From NCBI RefSeq assembly GCF_041053055.1, contig NZ_CP163443.1, positions 8,353,001 to 8,417,000 of the forward strand: a stretch of 64,000 bases of DNA. The letters run 5' to 3'. This DNA comes from Streptomyces sp. R41 (lineage in GTDB: Bacteria > Actinomycetota > Actinomycetes > Streptomycetales > Streptomycetaceae). The translations under genes were made by a program, and so were the position numbers. Numbering within the stretch: the first letter of the stretch is position 1; each line of letters starts with the position of its first letter. The notes beneath the pieces are model-generated. The model made no database searches, had not been told where the DNA came from, and was given only the letters and a program-made list of their open reading frames with translations. This document shows positions 39,361-47,579 of the stretch, in pieces.

Positions 39361-40968
39361 ATGGCTGTAGAACAACTCCCGGGTCAAGTGCGGGAGTTCG
39401 CGAGGTACCTGAGCGGGCTGATGGAACGGCTCGATCAGGGCGCCGGCTGGTGCGGAGTGTTCTGGCAGCGAGATCCCGACGGCATGCGGGCCTGCCTGGA
39501 CGGCTGGGAAGTCCCGCCCTGGGATGTCGTGGAGGCGCTCCTCCAGGACATCGCCGCGGAGTACGGCGACCGCGCCGCCGCCCAGGAGACCGAGCGCGCC
39601 CGCGGCCTGCACGGCGCCTCGCTCGCCGCGTACGACGCCCGGCCGGGAGGCCGCGACGCCCTCGGCGACCGCCTCGACGTCATGCTCCGCGAACAGCGCT
39701 ACGCGGCCGAGCGCCAGGCCGAGCTGGGCCGGCTGCTCCGCTCGGCCGGCTCCCAGGAGGAGGCCGAGTCGATCCGGCTCGACCTCGCCTGGGCCCACGA
39801 CGACCACGAACGGGCCACGGCCCGCTGCGCCGAGCTCCGCCACCGCATGGAGAACCTCGACCGCCGCGCCCAGTACACCTATGGGCAGGGCGCGCTGGAC
39901 TTCACGGCCGGGCCCGCCGGGGACGTGTTCCGGGTACAGCAGGCCGAGGGCGGGGTGAACACGTCGGGCCGTCCGACCGCTCGGCCGGGCCCAGGAGAGG
40001 GCGCCGCCCCGGGGCCGTCGTCACCCCGTCACCGCTCGCCCATTCCCGAGCAGACCGGCCCGCACTCCCCGCTCGCGGACCCGGCCTGGCCGGAGCAGAC
40101 CTCCGCGCGCTCGCCCTTCGCGGACCCGGAGTCGCCCGCCCGAGCGGCGACCTCACGTCCCGACGCATACGCCCCCGACGCGCAGGGCGACCACGACCAG
40201 CCCCCGGCCCGGGCCCCGGAGCCGGCCCCCGCCACCCCCAAGCAACGCTCCAAGCGCCGCCCCCGAGGCAGCGCCCGCTTCGCCGGAATGATGGAGCCGG
40301 AGTCGGCCCCCATGGCCGTACCCGAGACGGCGCAGCCCGCCCCGGCCCCCGCCGCGCCGGGCGGCCGTACCCCCCGAGGCGCCCGTTTCGCGGGAGCGGC
40401 CGAGGAGCCCGCGCAGCCGCGCACGCAGCCGCTGGACGACGGGGCGCGGCGGGCCACCGTCGAGACCGTCGAGACGCTGATACGGCTGCGGAGCGAGGGC
40501 AGGAGCGGCGAGGCGCACGCCGTCCTCGTCGAGGCCGCGTACTGGCCCGCCGCCCGTTTCCCGCTGCTCGCCGCGCAGCTGCACCGCGCGGGCCTGGACG
40601 CCGACTGGGCCACCCTGCTGTGGGAGGCGGCCTCGCTCCCCGCCGACCGGTTGGTCGCAGCCGCGGACGCGCTCGTCGCGGCGGGCCGGACGGCCGACGG
40701 GCAGCAGATGCTGCGCCAGGGCGTGGCCCGGCCCGCGCCGGAGATCGGGGCCGCCGTGCTGGGTCTCGCCGAGGAGGGCCGCCGGCGCGAGATCGACGCA
40801 CTGCTCGCCGCGTACGTCCGCGTGCGCACCCCGGAGGAAGCGGCCCGCAGCGCGGAAGCGGACCCGCAGCGGCTCGTGCCGCTCCTCCTGGAGGCCGCCC
40901 AGGGTGTCTCGGACGAGCGCCACTGGGACCTCGTCCACGCTCTGCGGGTCGCCGGCTTCACCGCGTGA
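39361..40968 (+). CDS. large hypothetical protein: coiled-coil head, Pro-rich linker, helical tail
   Basis: A 535-residue soluble protein with no family I can name. Residues 1-80 include 'QGAGWCGVFWQRDPDGMRACLDGWEVPPWDVVEALLQDIA'. Residues 95-185 are a charged, likely coiled-coil region with 'RLDVMLREQRYAAERQAELGRLL', then a Pro/Ala/Glu-rich linker to about 365 that contains two copies of an 'RG(S)ARFAG' element. The last 160 residues are helical ('TVETVETLIRLRSEGRSGEAHAVLVEAA'), resembling tandem helical repeats for protein contacts. GGGGAG precedes the ATG. It looks like a scaffold or partner protein; neighbours give no hint. Confidence 0.75.
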   Translation: MAVEQLPGQVREFARYLSGLMERLDQGAGWCGVFWQRDPDGMRACLDGWEVPPWDVVEALLQDIAAEYGDRAAAQETERARGLHGASLAAYDARPGGRDALGDRLDVMLREQRYAAERQAELGRLLRSAGSQEEAESIRLDLAWAHDDHERATARCAELRHRMENLDRRAQYTYGQGALDFTAGPAGDVFRVQQAEGGVNTSGRPTARPGPGEGAAPGPSSPRHRSPIPEQTGPHSPLADPAWPEQTSARSPFADPESPARAATSRPDAYAPDAQGDHDQPPARAPEPAPATPKQRSKRRPRGSARFAGMMEPESAPMAVPETAQPAPAPAAPGGRTPRGARFAGAAEEPAQPRTQPLDDGARRATVETVETLIRLRSEGRSGEAHAVLVEAAYWPAARFPLLAAQLHRAGLDADWATLLWEAASLPADRLVAAADALVAAGRTADGQQMLRQGVARPAPEIGAAVLGLAEEGRRREIDALLAAYVRVRTPEEAARSAEADPQRLVPLLLEAAQGVSDERHWDLVHALRVAGFTA

Positions 40969-41064
40969 CCGGATCCGTCACTCACCCACAGGAGTGCGAA
41001 ACGTGATCGACTCAGCGGGTTAACGACGATGGTCTTGGCAAGGCTCCCCAGGGGGCTTACTTTC

Positions 41065-41101
41065 GAGCCTCTACAGCCTTTGTCTACGGGCGTAGAGGCT
41101 C
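41065..41101. promoter_or_regulatory. 10-bp inverted repeat upstream of the pyrimidine locus
   Basis: GAGCCTCTAC (41065-41074) and GTAGAGGCTC (41092-41101) are perfectly complementary with a 17-nt centre. They lie 28 bp before the first gene of the block. They could be an operator, e.g. for the PucR regulator encoded in the locus, or a hairpin in the leader RNA. Confidence 0.5.
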
Positions 41102-41128
41102 TCTGACGTCCCGTCGAAGGAGCAGCTC

Positions 41129-41971
41129 ATGGCCAACGTCGTACGTGCCGCTCTGGTCCAGGCCACCTGGACAGGCGACACCGCATCCATGGTCGCCAAG
41201 CACGAGGAACACGCCCGCGAGGCGGCCCGGCAGGGCGCCAAGGTCATTGGATTCCAGGAAGTCTTCAACGCTCCCTATTTCTGCCAGGTCCAGGAGCCCG
41301 AGCATTACCGCTGGGCGGAGCCCGTGCCCGACGGGCCCACCGTCACTCGGATGCGGGAGCTCGCCCGCGAGACCGGCATGGTCGTCGTCGTGCCCGTCTT
41401 CGAGGTCGAGCAGTCCGGCTTCTACTTCAACACCGCGGCAGTGATCGACGCCGACGGCACGTACCTCGGCAAGTACCGCAAGCACCACATCCCCCAGGTG
41501 AAGGGCTTCTGGGAGAAGTACTACTTCAAACCGGGCAACCTGGGCTGGCCCGTCTTCGACACCGCCGTCGGCAAGATCGGCGTCTATATCTGTTACGACC
41601 GCCACTTCCCGGAGGGCTGGCGACAGCTCGGCCTGAACGGCGCCCAGCTCGTCTACAACCCGTCCGCCACCTCCCGCGGCCTCTCCGCCTATCTCTGGCA
41701 GCTGGAGCAGCCGGCCGCGGCCGTCGCCAACGAGTACTTCATCGCGGCGATCAACCGGGTCGGGCAGGAGGAGTACGGGGACAACGACTTCTACGGGACG
41801 TCGTACTTCGTGGACCCGCGTGGGCAGTTCGTGGGGGAGACGGCGAGCGACAAGGCCGAGGAACTCGTCGTCCGCGACCTCGACTTCGACCTGATCGAGG
41901 AAGTCCGGCAGCAGTGGGCGTTCTACCGCGACCGCCGTCCCGACGCGTACGAAGGGCTGGTGCGGCCGTGA
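41129..41971 (+). CDS. nitrilase-superfamily beta-ureidopropionase/N-carbamoyl amidohydrolase
   Basis: A 280-residue carbon-nitrogen hydrolase. The catalytic triad is Glu44 ('IGFQEVF'), Lys118 ('LGKYRKHHIP') and Cys155 ('VYICYDRHFPEGWR'). The 'GLSAYLWQLEQPAAAVANEYFIAAINRVG' segment is typical of N-carbamoylputrescine amidase and bacterial beta-ureidopropionase relatives. In this setting the likely reaction is N-carbamoyl-beta-alanine to beta-alanine, CO2 and ammonia. A paralogue of identical length lies at 45152. AAGGAGCAG is the ribosome site; its stop overlaps the aminotransferase start, so the two are coupled. Confidence 0.9.
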   Translation: MANVVRAALVQATWTGDTASMVAKHEEHAREAARQGAKVIGFQEVFNAPYFCQVQEPEHYRWAEPVPDGPTVTRMRELARETGMVVVVPVFEVEQSGFYFNTAAVIDADGTYLGKYRKHHIPQVKGFWEKYYFKPGNLGWPVFDTAVGKIGVYICYDRHFPEGWRQLGLNGAQLVYNPSATSRGLSAYLWQLEQPAAAVANEYFIAAINRVGQEEYGDNDFYGTSYFVDPRGQFVGETASDKAEELVVRDLDFDLIEEVRQQWAFYRDRRPDAYEGLVRP

Positions 41972-43251
41972 CCGATCTGTACACGCGCCACAAGGCCGTC
42001 ATGCCCGACTGGCTCGCCCTCTACTACGAGGACCCGATCGAGATCACCCACGGCGAGGGCCGCCACGTCTGGGACGCCCAGGGCAACAAGTACCTCGACT
42101 TCTTCGGCGGCATCCTGACGACGATGACGGCCCATGCCCTCCCCGAGGTGACCAAGGCCGTCAGCGAGCAGGCCGGGCGGATCATCCACTCCTCGACGCT
42201 CTATCTCAACCGGCCGATGGTCGACCTCGCCGAGCGGATCGCCCAGCTGTCCGGCATCCCGGACGCGCGCGTCTTCTTCACCACCTCCGGCACCGAGGCC
42301 AACGACACGGCCCTGCTGCTTGCCACCGCCTACCGGCAGAGCAACCAGATCCTGGCGATGCGCAACAGCTACCACGGCCGCTCGTTCAGCGCGGTCGGCA
42401 TCACCGGCAACAAGGGCTGGTCGCCGACCTCCCTCTCGCCGCTCCAGACGCTGTACGTCCACGGTGGCGTCCGCACCCGCGGTCCGTACGCCGATCTGAG
42501 CGACGCCGATTTCATCGCCGCCTGCGTGGAGGATCTGAAGGACCTGCTCGGCCACATCCGCCCGCCCGCGGCCCTGATCGCCGAACCCGTCCAGGGCGTG
42601 GGCGGCTTCACGCTGCCGCCTGACGGCCTCTACGCCGCCTTCCGCGAGGTCCTGGACGAGCGCGGCATCCTCTGGATCGCCGACGAGGTGCAGACCGGCT
42701 GGGGCCGCACCGGCGAGCACTTCTGGGGCTGGCAGGCACACGACGCGGCGGGCCCGCCGGACATGCTCACCTTCGCCAAGGGGATCGGCAACGGCATGTC
42801 CATCGGCGGAGTCGTCGCCCGCGCCGAGATCATGAACTGCCTCGACTCCAACTCCATCTCCACCTTCGGAGGCTCGCCGGTCACGATGGCGGCGGGGCTC
42901 GCGAACCTCACGTACCTCCTCGAACACGACCTCCAGGGCAATGCCCGGCGCGTCGGCGGGCTGCTCATCGAGCGGCTGCGGGCGATCGCCGTGGCGCTCC
43001 CGGGCGTACGAGAGGTCCGCGGGCGCGGACTGATGATCGGCGTCGAGCTGGTCGAGCCGGGCACGGACAAGGCCAGTCCGGACGCCGCGTCCGCCGTGCT
43101 CGAAGCGGCCCGCGAGGAAGGCCTGTTGATCGGCAAGGGCGGCGGTCACAACACCAGCGTGCTGCGCATCGCACCGCCGCTCTCCCTCACCGTCGCGGAG
43201 GCGGAGGAGGGCGCGGCGATCCTGGAGCACGCGCTGAGGTGTACCCAGTAG
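41968..43251 (+). CDS. class III aminotransferase, probable beta-alanine/aspartate-type
   Basis: A 427-residue PLP enzyme. 'FTTSGTEANDTALLLATAYRQSNQILAMRNSYHGRS' binds the cofactor phosphate, 'LWIADEVQTGWGRTGEHFWGWQ' has the ring-stacking Asp, and 'LTFAKGIGNGMSIGGVVARAEIM' carries the Schiff-base Lys. It is close to the alanine-glyoxylate aminotransferase 2 group, several of which use beta-alanine. Directly coupled to the amidohydrolase (GTGA overlap), it would take beta-alanine on to malonic semialdehyde. No semialdehyde dehydrogenase gene is in the block. Confidence 0.9.
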   Translation: MTDLYTRHKAVMPDWLALYYEDPIEITHGEGRHVWDAQGNKYLDFFGGILTTMTAHALPEVTKAVSEQAGRIIHSSTLYLNRPMVDLAERIAQLSGIPDARVFFTTSGTEANDTALLLATAYRQSNQILAMRNSYHGRSFSAVGITGNKGWSPTSLSPLQTLYVHGGVRTRGPYADLSDADFIAACVEDLKDLLGHIRPPAALIAEPVQGVGGFTLPPDGLYAAFREVLDERGILWIADEVQTGWGRTGEHFWGWQAHDAAGPPDMLTFAKGIGNGMSIGGVVARAEIMNCLDSNSISTFGGSPVTMAAGLANLTYLLEHDLQGNARRVGGLLIERLRAIAVALPGVREVRGRGLMIGVELVEPGTDKASPDAASAVLEAAREEGLLIGKGGGHNTSVLRIAPPLSLTVAEAEEGAAILEHALRCTQ

Positions 43252-43272
43252 GACTGAGCAAGGGAACGCGCC

Positions 43273-44829
43273 ATGACCACCGCCTTGGAACCCGCCCTGT
43301 CGGTACGCCAGGTCCTCACCCTGGACCGGGTGCTCGCCGGAGAGCCCGAGGTGGTGGCCGGCGCGAGCCATCTCGACCGGCCCGTGCGCTGGGTGCATGT
43401 CGCCGAGGCCGCCGACGTGGGCGTGATGCTCAGCGGCGGTGAAATGGTGCTCACCACGGGGGTGTTGCTCGCCGGTGATCCCGACGCGCAGGCCGAGTAC
43501 ATCCGCTCGCTGCACCGTGCCGAGGCCGCGGCCGTCGTCCTCGGACTCGGCCGCGCCTTCCCGGCGCCGCCGGACGTGATGCGCCGGGCCGCCGAGCGCT
43601 GTGGGCTGCCCATGGTGGTGCTCCACCGGCCCTTCCCCTTCGCCGAGTTGACGGAGGAGGTGCAATCCCGGCTGGTCAGAAGCAAGTTCGCGGCCGTGAG
43701 TCTGTCCGAGGCCGTACGGACCGCGCTCACCGGACTCATCACCACGGGCGCTCCGCTGCAGCGCATGCTCGACGAGATCGCCGGGCACGCCGCCTGCCCC
43801 GTCGTCGTCACCAACCTCGCCCACCGCGTCCTCGCCACCGCCGGGGAGCGGTCCGCCGTCGACGACGTGCTGCGCGACTGGGAGCGCATCGCCCGGCAGG
43901 CGGGCGGCAGCGAGGGCGACGGATGGATCCGCGCCGAGCTGGGCGGGCGCGGCGAGCGCTGGGGCCGCATCGTGCTGTGCGGATACCGCGGCGACGGCGC
44001 GACCGGGCGGCTGCTCGCCGACCGGGCCGCCGAGGCCCTGGTCCTGCACCGGATGCTCGGCGGCTCCGTGCACACCTGGGAGGAGGAGTCCGCGCAGAGC
44101 CTGCTGACCGACCTGGTGAGCGGGGTCGTACCGGCCCGGCAGCTGCTGCCGAGGGCGCGGGCGGCGGGACTGCCCGTCAACCGGCGGGCGTTCGTGCCGC
44201 TCGTGGTACGGGACGGCGACCCGACCCAACTGGACCGTGTACTGCGCCTGTTGGGGCTTCCCGGACTCGTCGCCGAGCTGGCCGACGGAGCCACCGCCGT
44301 GCTGCTCAGCCTCGCCCGCGACCAGGACGGGGAGGCGCTGGCCGCGCACTTCGCACTGCGGCTGCGGCACGAGACCGGGGTCCGTACGACCGTGGCCGCG
44401 GCCTCTCCCCGTACCGCCTGGGACGACGTCCCCGGCGGCCTGCGCGAGGCCCTGCACGTCGCCGAGGCCGCCGCCGACGCGCCGGCCGACCAGGACCAGC
44501 CGGTGCTCGTACGCCTGCGGGACGTTCATCTGCGTGGCCTGGTGCGGCTGTTGCGGGACGATCCGCACGTCCAGTCCTTCGCCGAGCGGGAGTTGGACGG
44601 GTTGCTGTGCGGCGCCGACGCCGAGTCGGAGCTGCTGCCCGTGCTGCGGACGTATCTCGCGACCGGCCGGAACAAGTCGCGCACCGCGCAGCTCCACCAC
44701 GTCAGCAGGCCCGCCCTGTACCGGCGGCTGGAGGCCATAGAGGCCCGTCTCGGCGTCGACCTCGACGACTTCGAGCAGGCGGCGTCCGTGCACATCGCGC
44801 TGCTCGCGCACGACGCGCAACAACGGTGA
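43273..44829 (+). CDS. PucR-family transcriptional regulator
   Basis: A 518-residue activator-type regulator. The N-terminal PucR domain ('LSVRQVLTLDRVLAGEPEVVAGASHLDRPVRWVHVAEAADVGVMLSGGEMVLTTG') is followed by a middle sensor region. The C-terminal PucR HTH is 'YLATGRNKSRTAQLHHVSRPALYRRLEAIEARLGVDL'. The family governs purine or pyrimidine catabolism in response to pathway intermediates. It sits inside the pyrimidine block between the two amidohydrolases and after the aminotransferase (21-bp gap), so it is the obvious local regulator. The stop codon lies in a 17-bp direct repeat. Confidence 0.92.
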   Translation: MTTALEPALSVRQVLTLDRVLAGEPEVVAGASHLDRPVRWVHVAEAADVGVMLSGGEMVLTTGVLLAGDPDAQAEYIRSLHRAEAAAVVLGLGRAFPAPPDVMRRAAERCGLPMVVLHRPFPFAELTEEVQSRLVRSKFAAVSLSEAVRTALTGLITTGAPLQRMLDEIAGHAACPVVVTNLAHRVLATAGERSAVDDVLRDWERIARQAGGSEGDGWIRAELGGRGERWGRIVLCGYRGDGATGRLLADRAAEALVLHRMLGGSVHTWEEESAQSLLTDLVSGVVPARQLLPRARAAGLPVNRRAFVPLVVRDGDPTQLDRVLRLLGLPGLVAELADGATAVLLSLARDQDGEALAAHFALRLRHETGVRTTVAAASPRTAWDDVPGGLREALHVAEAAADAPADQDQPVLVRLRDVHLRGLVRLLRDDPHVQSFAERELDGLLCGADAESELLPVLRTYLATGRNKSRTAQLHHVSRPALYRRLEAIEARLGVDLDDFEQAASVHIALLAHDAQQR

Positions 44830-44863
44830 AACACGGGACGACATAGGTGAAACATGGGACGAC
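44826..44863 (+). repeat. 17-bp direct repeat across the pucR stop codon
   Basis: GTGAAACACGGGACGAC at 44826-44842 recurs at 44847-44863 with one change (period 21 bp). The first copy contains the TGA stop. The remaining gap to 45151 holds no gene; it has complementary CACCGTG and CACGGTG elements (about 44873 and 44906) and should contain the promoter of the next gene. Confidence 0.8.
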
Positions 44864-45151
44864 GCGGGGGTGACACCGTGGAACGGCACAGCGCTTCAGA
44901 CGTGACACGGTGCAACTCAAAGCCGCCCTCCGGCCTTTCTAGGCTCCTGGGGCGGGCGCCGGAATTGCCGTCTGCCCCACGGCGTCCGGCACGCACTCTC
45001 GCCGCACCGGGCACAAGCCCAAGTACATCCAGTACGAGGACTTGCGCCCGGCACGCCGAGAGCACGCACCGGACGCCGCAGGGCCCGCCCTCCGGGCGGA
45101 CGACGGCACTTCCGGCGGCCGCCCCAGCACACCGAGCGACCGGAGGTCCCG

Positions 45152-45994
45152 ATGAGCAGAGTGATCCGCGCCGCCGTCTTCCAGACCGCATGGACCGGCG
45201 ACAAGGAATCGATGATCCAGGTCCACGAGCAGGCGGCCCGCGACGCGGCCGCGCAGGGCGCCCAAGTCCTGTGCTTCCAGGAGCTGTTCTACGGACCCTA
45301 CTTCTGCCAGGTCCAGGACAAGGCGTTCTACGAGTACGCCGAGAAGATCCCCGAGGGCCCGATCGTCCAGCGCTTCCAGGCGCTGGCCAAGGAGCTGGGG
45401 ATCGTCCTCGTCCTGCCGATGTACGAGGAGGAGCAGCCCGGCGTCCTCTACAACACCGCGGCGGTCATCGACGCCGACGGCTCGTACCTGGGCAAGTACC
45501 GCAAGACCCACATCCCCCAAGTGCCGGGATTCTGGGAGAAGTTCTACTTCCGTCCGGGCAACTCCGGGTGGCCGATCTTCGACACCGCCGTCGGAAGGAT
45601 CGGTGTCTACATCTGCTACGACCGGCACTTCCCGGAGGGCTGGCGTGCGCTGGGCCTCGCGGGTGCGGAGATCGTCTTCAACCCGTCGGCCACCTCGCGC
45701 GGTCTGTCCGGCTACCTCTGGCAGCTGGAGCAGCCGGCCGCTGCCGTCGCCAACGAGTACTTCGTGGGCGCGATCAACCGGGTGGGCGTCGAGGAGTACG
45801 GCGACAACGACTTCTACGGGACGTCTTATTTCGTCGACCCCGAAGCCCAGTTCGTCGGCGAGGTGGCGAGCGACAAGGAGACGGAACTCGTCGTCCGCGA
45901 CCTGGACCTGGCCAAGCTCCGCGAGGTGCGCGACCGCTGGCAGTTCTACCGCGACCGCGCTCCGGGCACGTACGGGCCGCTGACCGCGCCGTAG
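45152..45994 (+). CDS. second beta-ureidopropionase/N-carbamoyl amidohydrolase paralogue
   Basis: Again 280 residues and alignable without gaps to the protein at 41129: Glu44 ('LCFQELFYGPY'), Lys118 ('KYRKTHIP') and Cys155 ('VYICYDRHFPEGWR') fall at the same positions. Differences cluster around residues 50-100 ('QVQDKAFYEYAEKIPEGPIVQRFQ' in place of the EPEHYRWAEPV stretch), next to the pocket. That suggests different N-carbamoyl substrates, such as carbamoyl-beta-alanine versus a hydantoin-derived carbamoyl amino acid. CGGAGGT precedes the ATG. It has its own upstream region and is followed by a terminator. Confidence 0.9.
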   Translation: MSRVIRAAVFQTAWTGDKESMIQVHEQAARDAAAQGAQVLCFQELFYGPYFCQVQDKAFYEYAEKIPEGPIVQRFQALAKELGIVLVLPMYEEEQPGVLYNTAAVIDADGSYLGKYRKTHIPQVPGFWEKFYFRPGNSGWPIFDTAVGRIGVYICYDRHFPEGWRALGLAGAEIVFNPSATSRGLSGYLWQLEQPAAAVANEYFVGAINRVGVEEYGDNDFYGTSYFVDPEAQFVGEVASDKETELVVRDLDLAKLREVRDRWQFYRDRAPGTYGPLTAP

Positions 45995-46007
45995 GCATAA
46001 CGCGTTT

Positions 46008-46040
46008 CGCGGGCCCGGCTCACGGGGGGCCGGGCCCGCG
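46008..46040 (+). terminator. 12-bp stem hairpin
   Basis: CGCGGGCCCGGC and GCCGGGCCCGCG arms surround a 9-nt loop, 14 bp after the amidohydrolase stop. It separates that gene from the dihydropyrimidinase gene. Confidence 0.65.
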
Positions 46041-46160
46041 GAACCGTGTTCCTTTCAAGGGCGGGACAACCCCCGGACCCGCGGCCGAAACAGTGTTGAT
46101 CGCAGTTTTTAACAGCAACCGGATTCCCTCAGTGCACGCACGACCGGAAGGAGAGGGAGC

Positions 46161-47561
46161 ATGAGCCGTACCGTCATCCGTGGTGGCCTCGTCATCACCG
46201 CGTCGGACGAGATCCACGCCGACGTCCTGATCGAGGACGGCCGGATCGCGGCCCTCGCCGCGACCGGCACCCCGGCGGCCGAGGCGTGGACGGCCGAGCG
46301 GACCGTCGACGCCACCGGCAAGTACGTCATCCCGGGCGGCGTCGACGCCCACACCCACATGGAGCTGCCGTTCGGCGGCACCTTCGCCTCCGACACCTTC
46401 GAGACGGGCACCCGGGCCGCGGCCTGGGGCGGCACCACCACCATCGTCGACTTCGCGGTGCAGAGCGTCGGCCACTCGCTGCGTGAGGGCCTGGACGCCT
46501 GGAACGCCAAGGCCGACGGCAAGTGCGCCATCGACTACGCCTTCCACATGATCGTCTCCGATGTGAATCAGGAGACGCTCAAGGAGATGGACCTGCTGGT
46601 CGAAGAGGGCGTCACCTCCTTCAAGCAGTTCATGGCCTACCCCGGGGTCTTCTACAGCGACGACGGCCAGATCCTGCGCGCCATGCAGCGCTCCGCCGAG
46701 AACGGCGGCCTGATCATGATGCACGCGGAGAACGGCATCGCGATCGACGTCCTTGTCGAGCAGGCGCTCTCCCGTGGGGAGACCGATCCCCGCTATCACG
46801 GGGAGGTCCGCAAGGCACTGCTCGAAGCCGAGGCCACCCACCGCGCCATCAAGCTCGCGCAGGTCGCGGGCGCCCCGCTGTACGTCGTGCACGTCTCGGC
46901 GCAGGAGGCGGTCGCCGAGCTGGCACGGGCGCGCGACGAGGGCCTGAACGTCTTCGGCGAGACCTGCCCGCAGTATCTGTTCCTGTCCACCGACAACCTG
47001 GCCGAGCCCGACTTCGAGGGCTCGAAGTACGTGTGCAGTACGCCTCTTCGCCCCAAGGAGCACCAGGCGGCGCTGTGGCGCGGACTGCGCACGAACGACC
47101 TCCAGGTCGTCTCCACCGACCACTGCCCCTTCTGCTTCGTGGGCCAGAAGGAGCTCGGCCGCGGCGACTTCTCGAAGATCCCCAACGGCCTTCCCGGCGT
47201 CGAGAACCGTATGGACCTGCTGCACCAGGCCGTCGTCGACGGGCACATCTCGCGCCGCCGCTGGATCGAGATCGCCTGCGCGACCCCGGCGCGGATGTTC
47301 GGCCTGTACCCGAAGAAGGGCACCATCGCGCCGGGCGCCGACGCCGACATCGTCATCTACGACCCGCACGCCGAGCAGGTCATGTCGGTCGAGACGCACC
47401 ACATGAACGTCGACTACTCGGCGTATGAGGGCAAGCACGTCACCGGACGGGTCGAGTCCGTGCTCTCGCGCGGCGAACTGGTCATCACCGAGCGGGAGTT
47501 CACCGGACGCGCGGGTCACGGCGTCTACACCCCCCGCTCCACCTGTCAGTACCTTCTCTGA
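46161..47561 (+). CDS. hydA: dihydropyrimidinase / D-hydantoinase
   Basis: A 466-residue cyclic amidohydrolase. The metal motif is His64-x-His66 in 'GGVDAHTHMELPFGG', the carbamylated Lys155 in 'VTSFKQFMAYPGV', then His ligands in 'MMHAENG' and 'YVVHVSAQEA', and the catalytic Asp in 'VVSTDHCPF'. It opens dihydrouracil, dihydrothymine or 5-substituted hydantoins to N-carbamoyl amino acids, the substrates of the two neighbouring amidohydrolases. GGAAGGAGAGGGAG precedes the ATG. It is followed after 18 bp by the LLM oxidoreductase gene, so they are probably one transcript. Confidence 0.94.
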   Translation: MSRTVIRGGLVITASDEIHADVLIEDGRIAALAATGTPAAEAWTAERTVDATGKYVIPGGVDAHTHMELPFGGTFASDTFETGTRAAAWGGTTTIVDFAVQSVGHSLREGLDAWNAKADGKCAIDYAFHMIVSDVNQETLKEMDLLVEEGVTSFKQFMAYPGVFYSDDGQILRAMQRSAENGGLIMMHAENGIAIDVLVEQALSRGETDPRYHGEVRKALLEAEATHRAIKLAQVAGAPLYVVHVSAQEAVAELARARDEGLNVFGETCPQYLFLSTDNLAEPDFEGSKYVCSTPLRPKEHQAALWRGLRTNDLQVVSTDHCPFCFVGQKELGRGDFSKIPNGLPGVENRMDLLHQAVVDGHISRRRWIEIACATPARMFGLYPKKGTIAPGADADIVIYDPHAEQVMSVETHHMNVDYSAYEGKHVTGRVESVLSRGELVITEREFTGRAGHGVYTPRSTCQYLL

Positions 47562-47579
47562 GCGACTAGGAGTGGCGCC

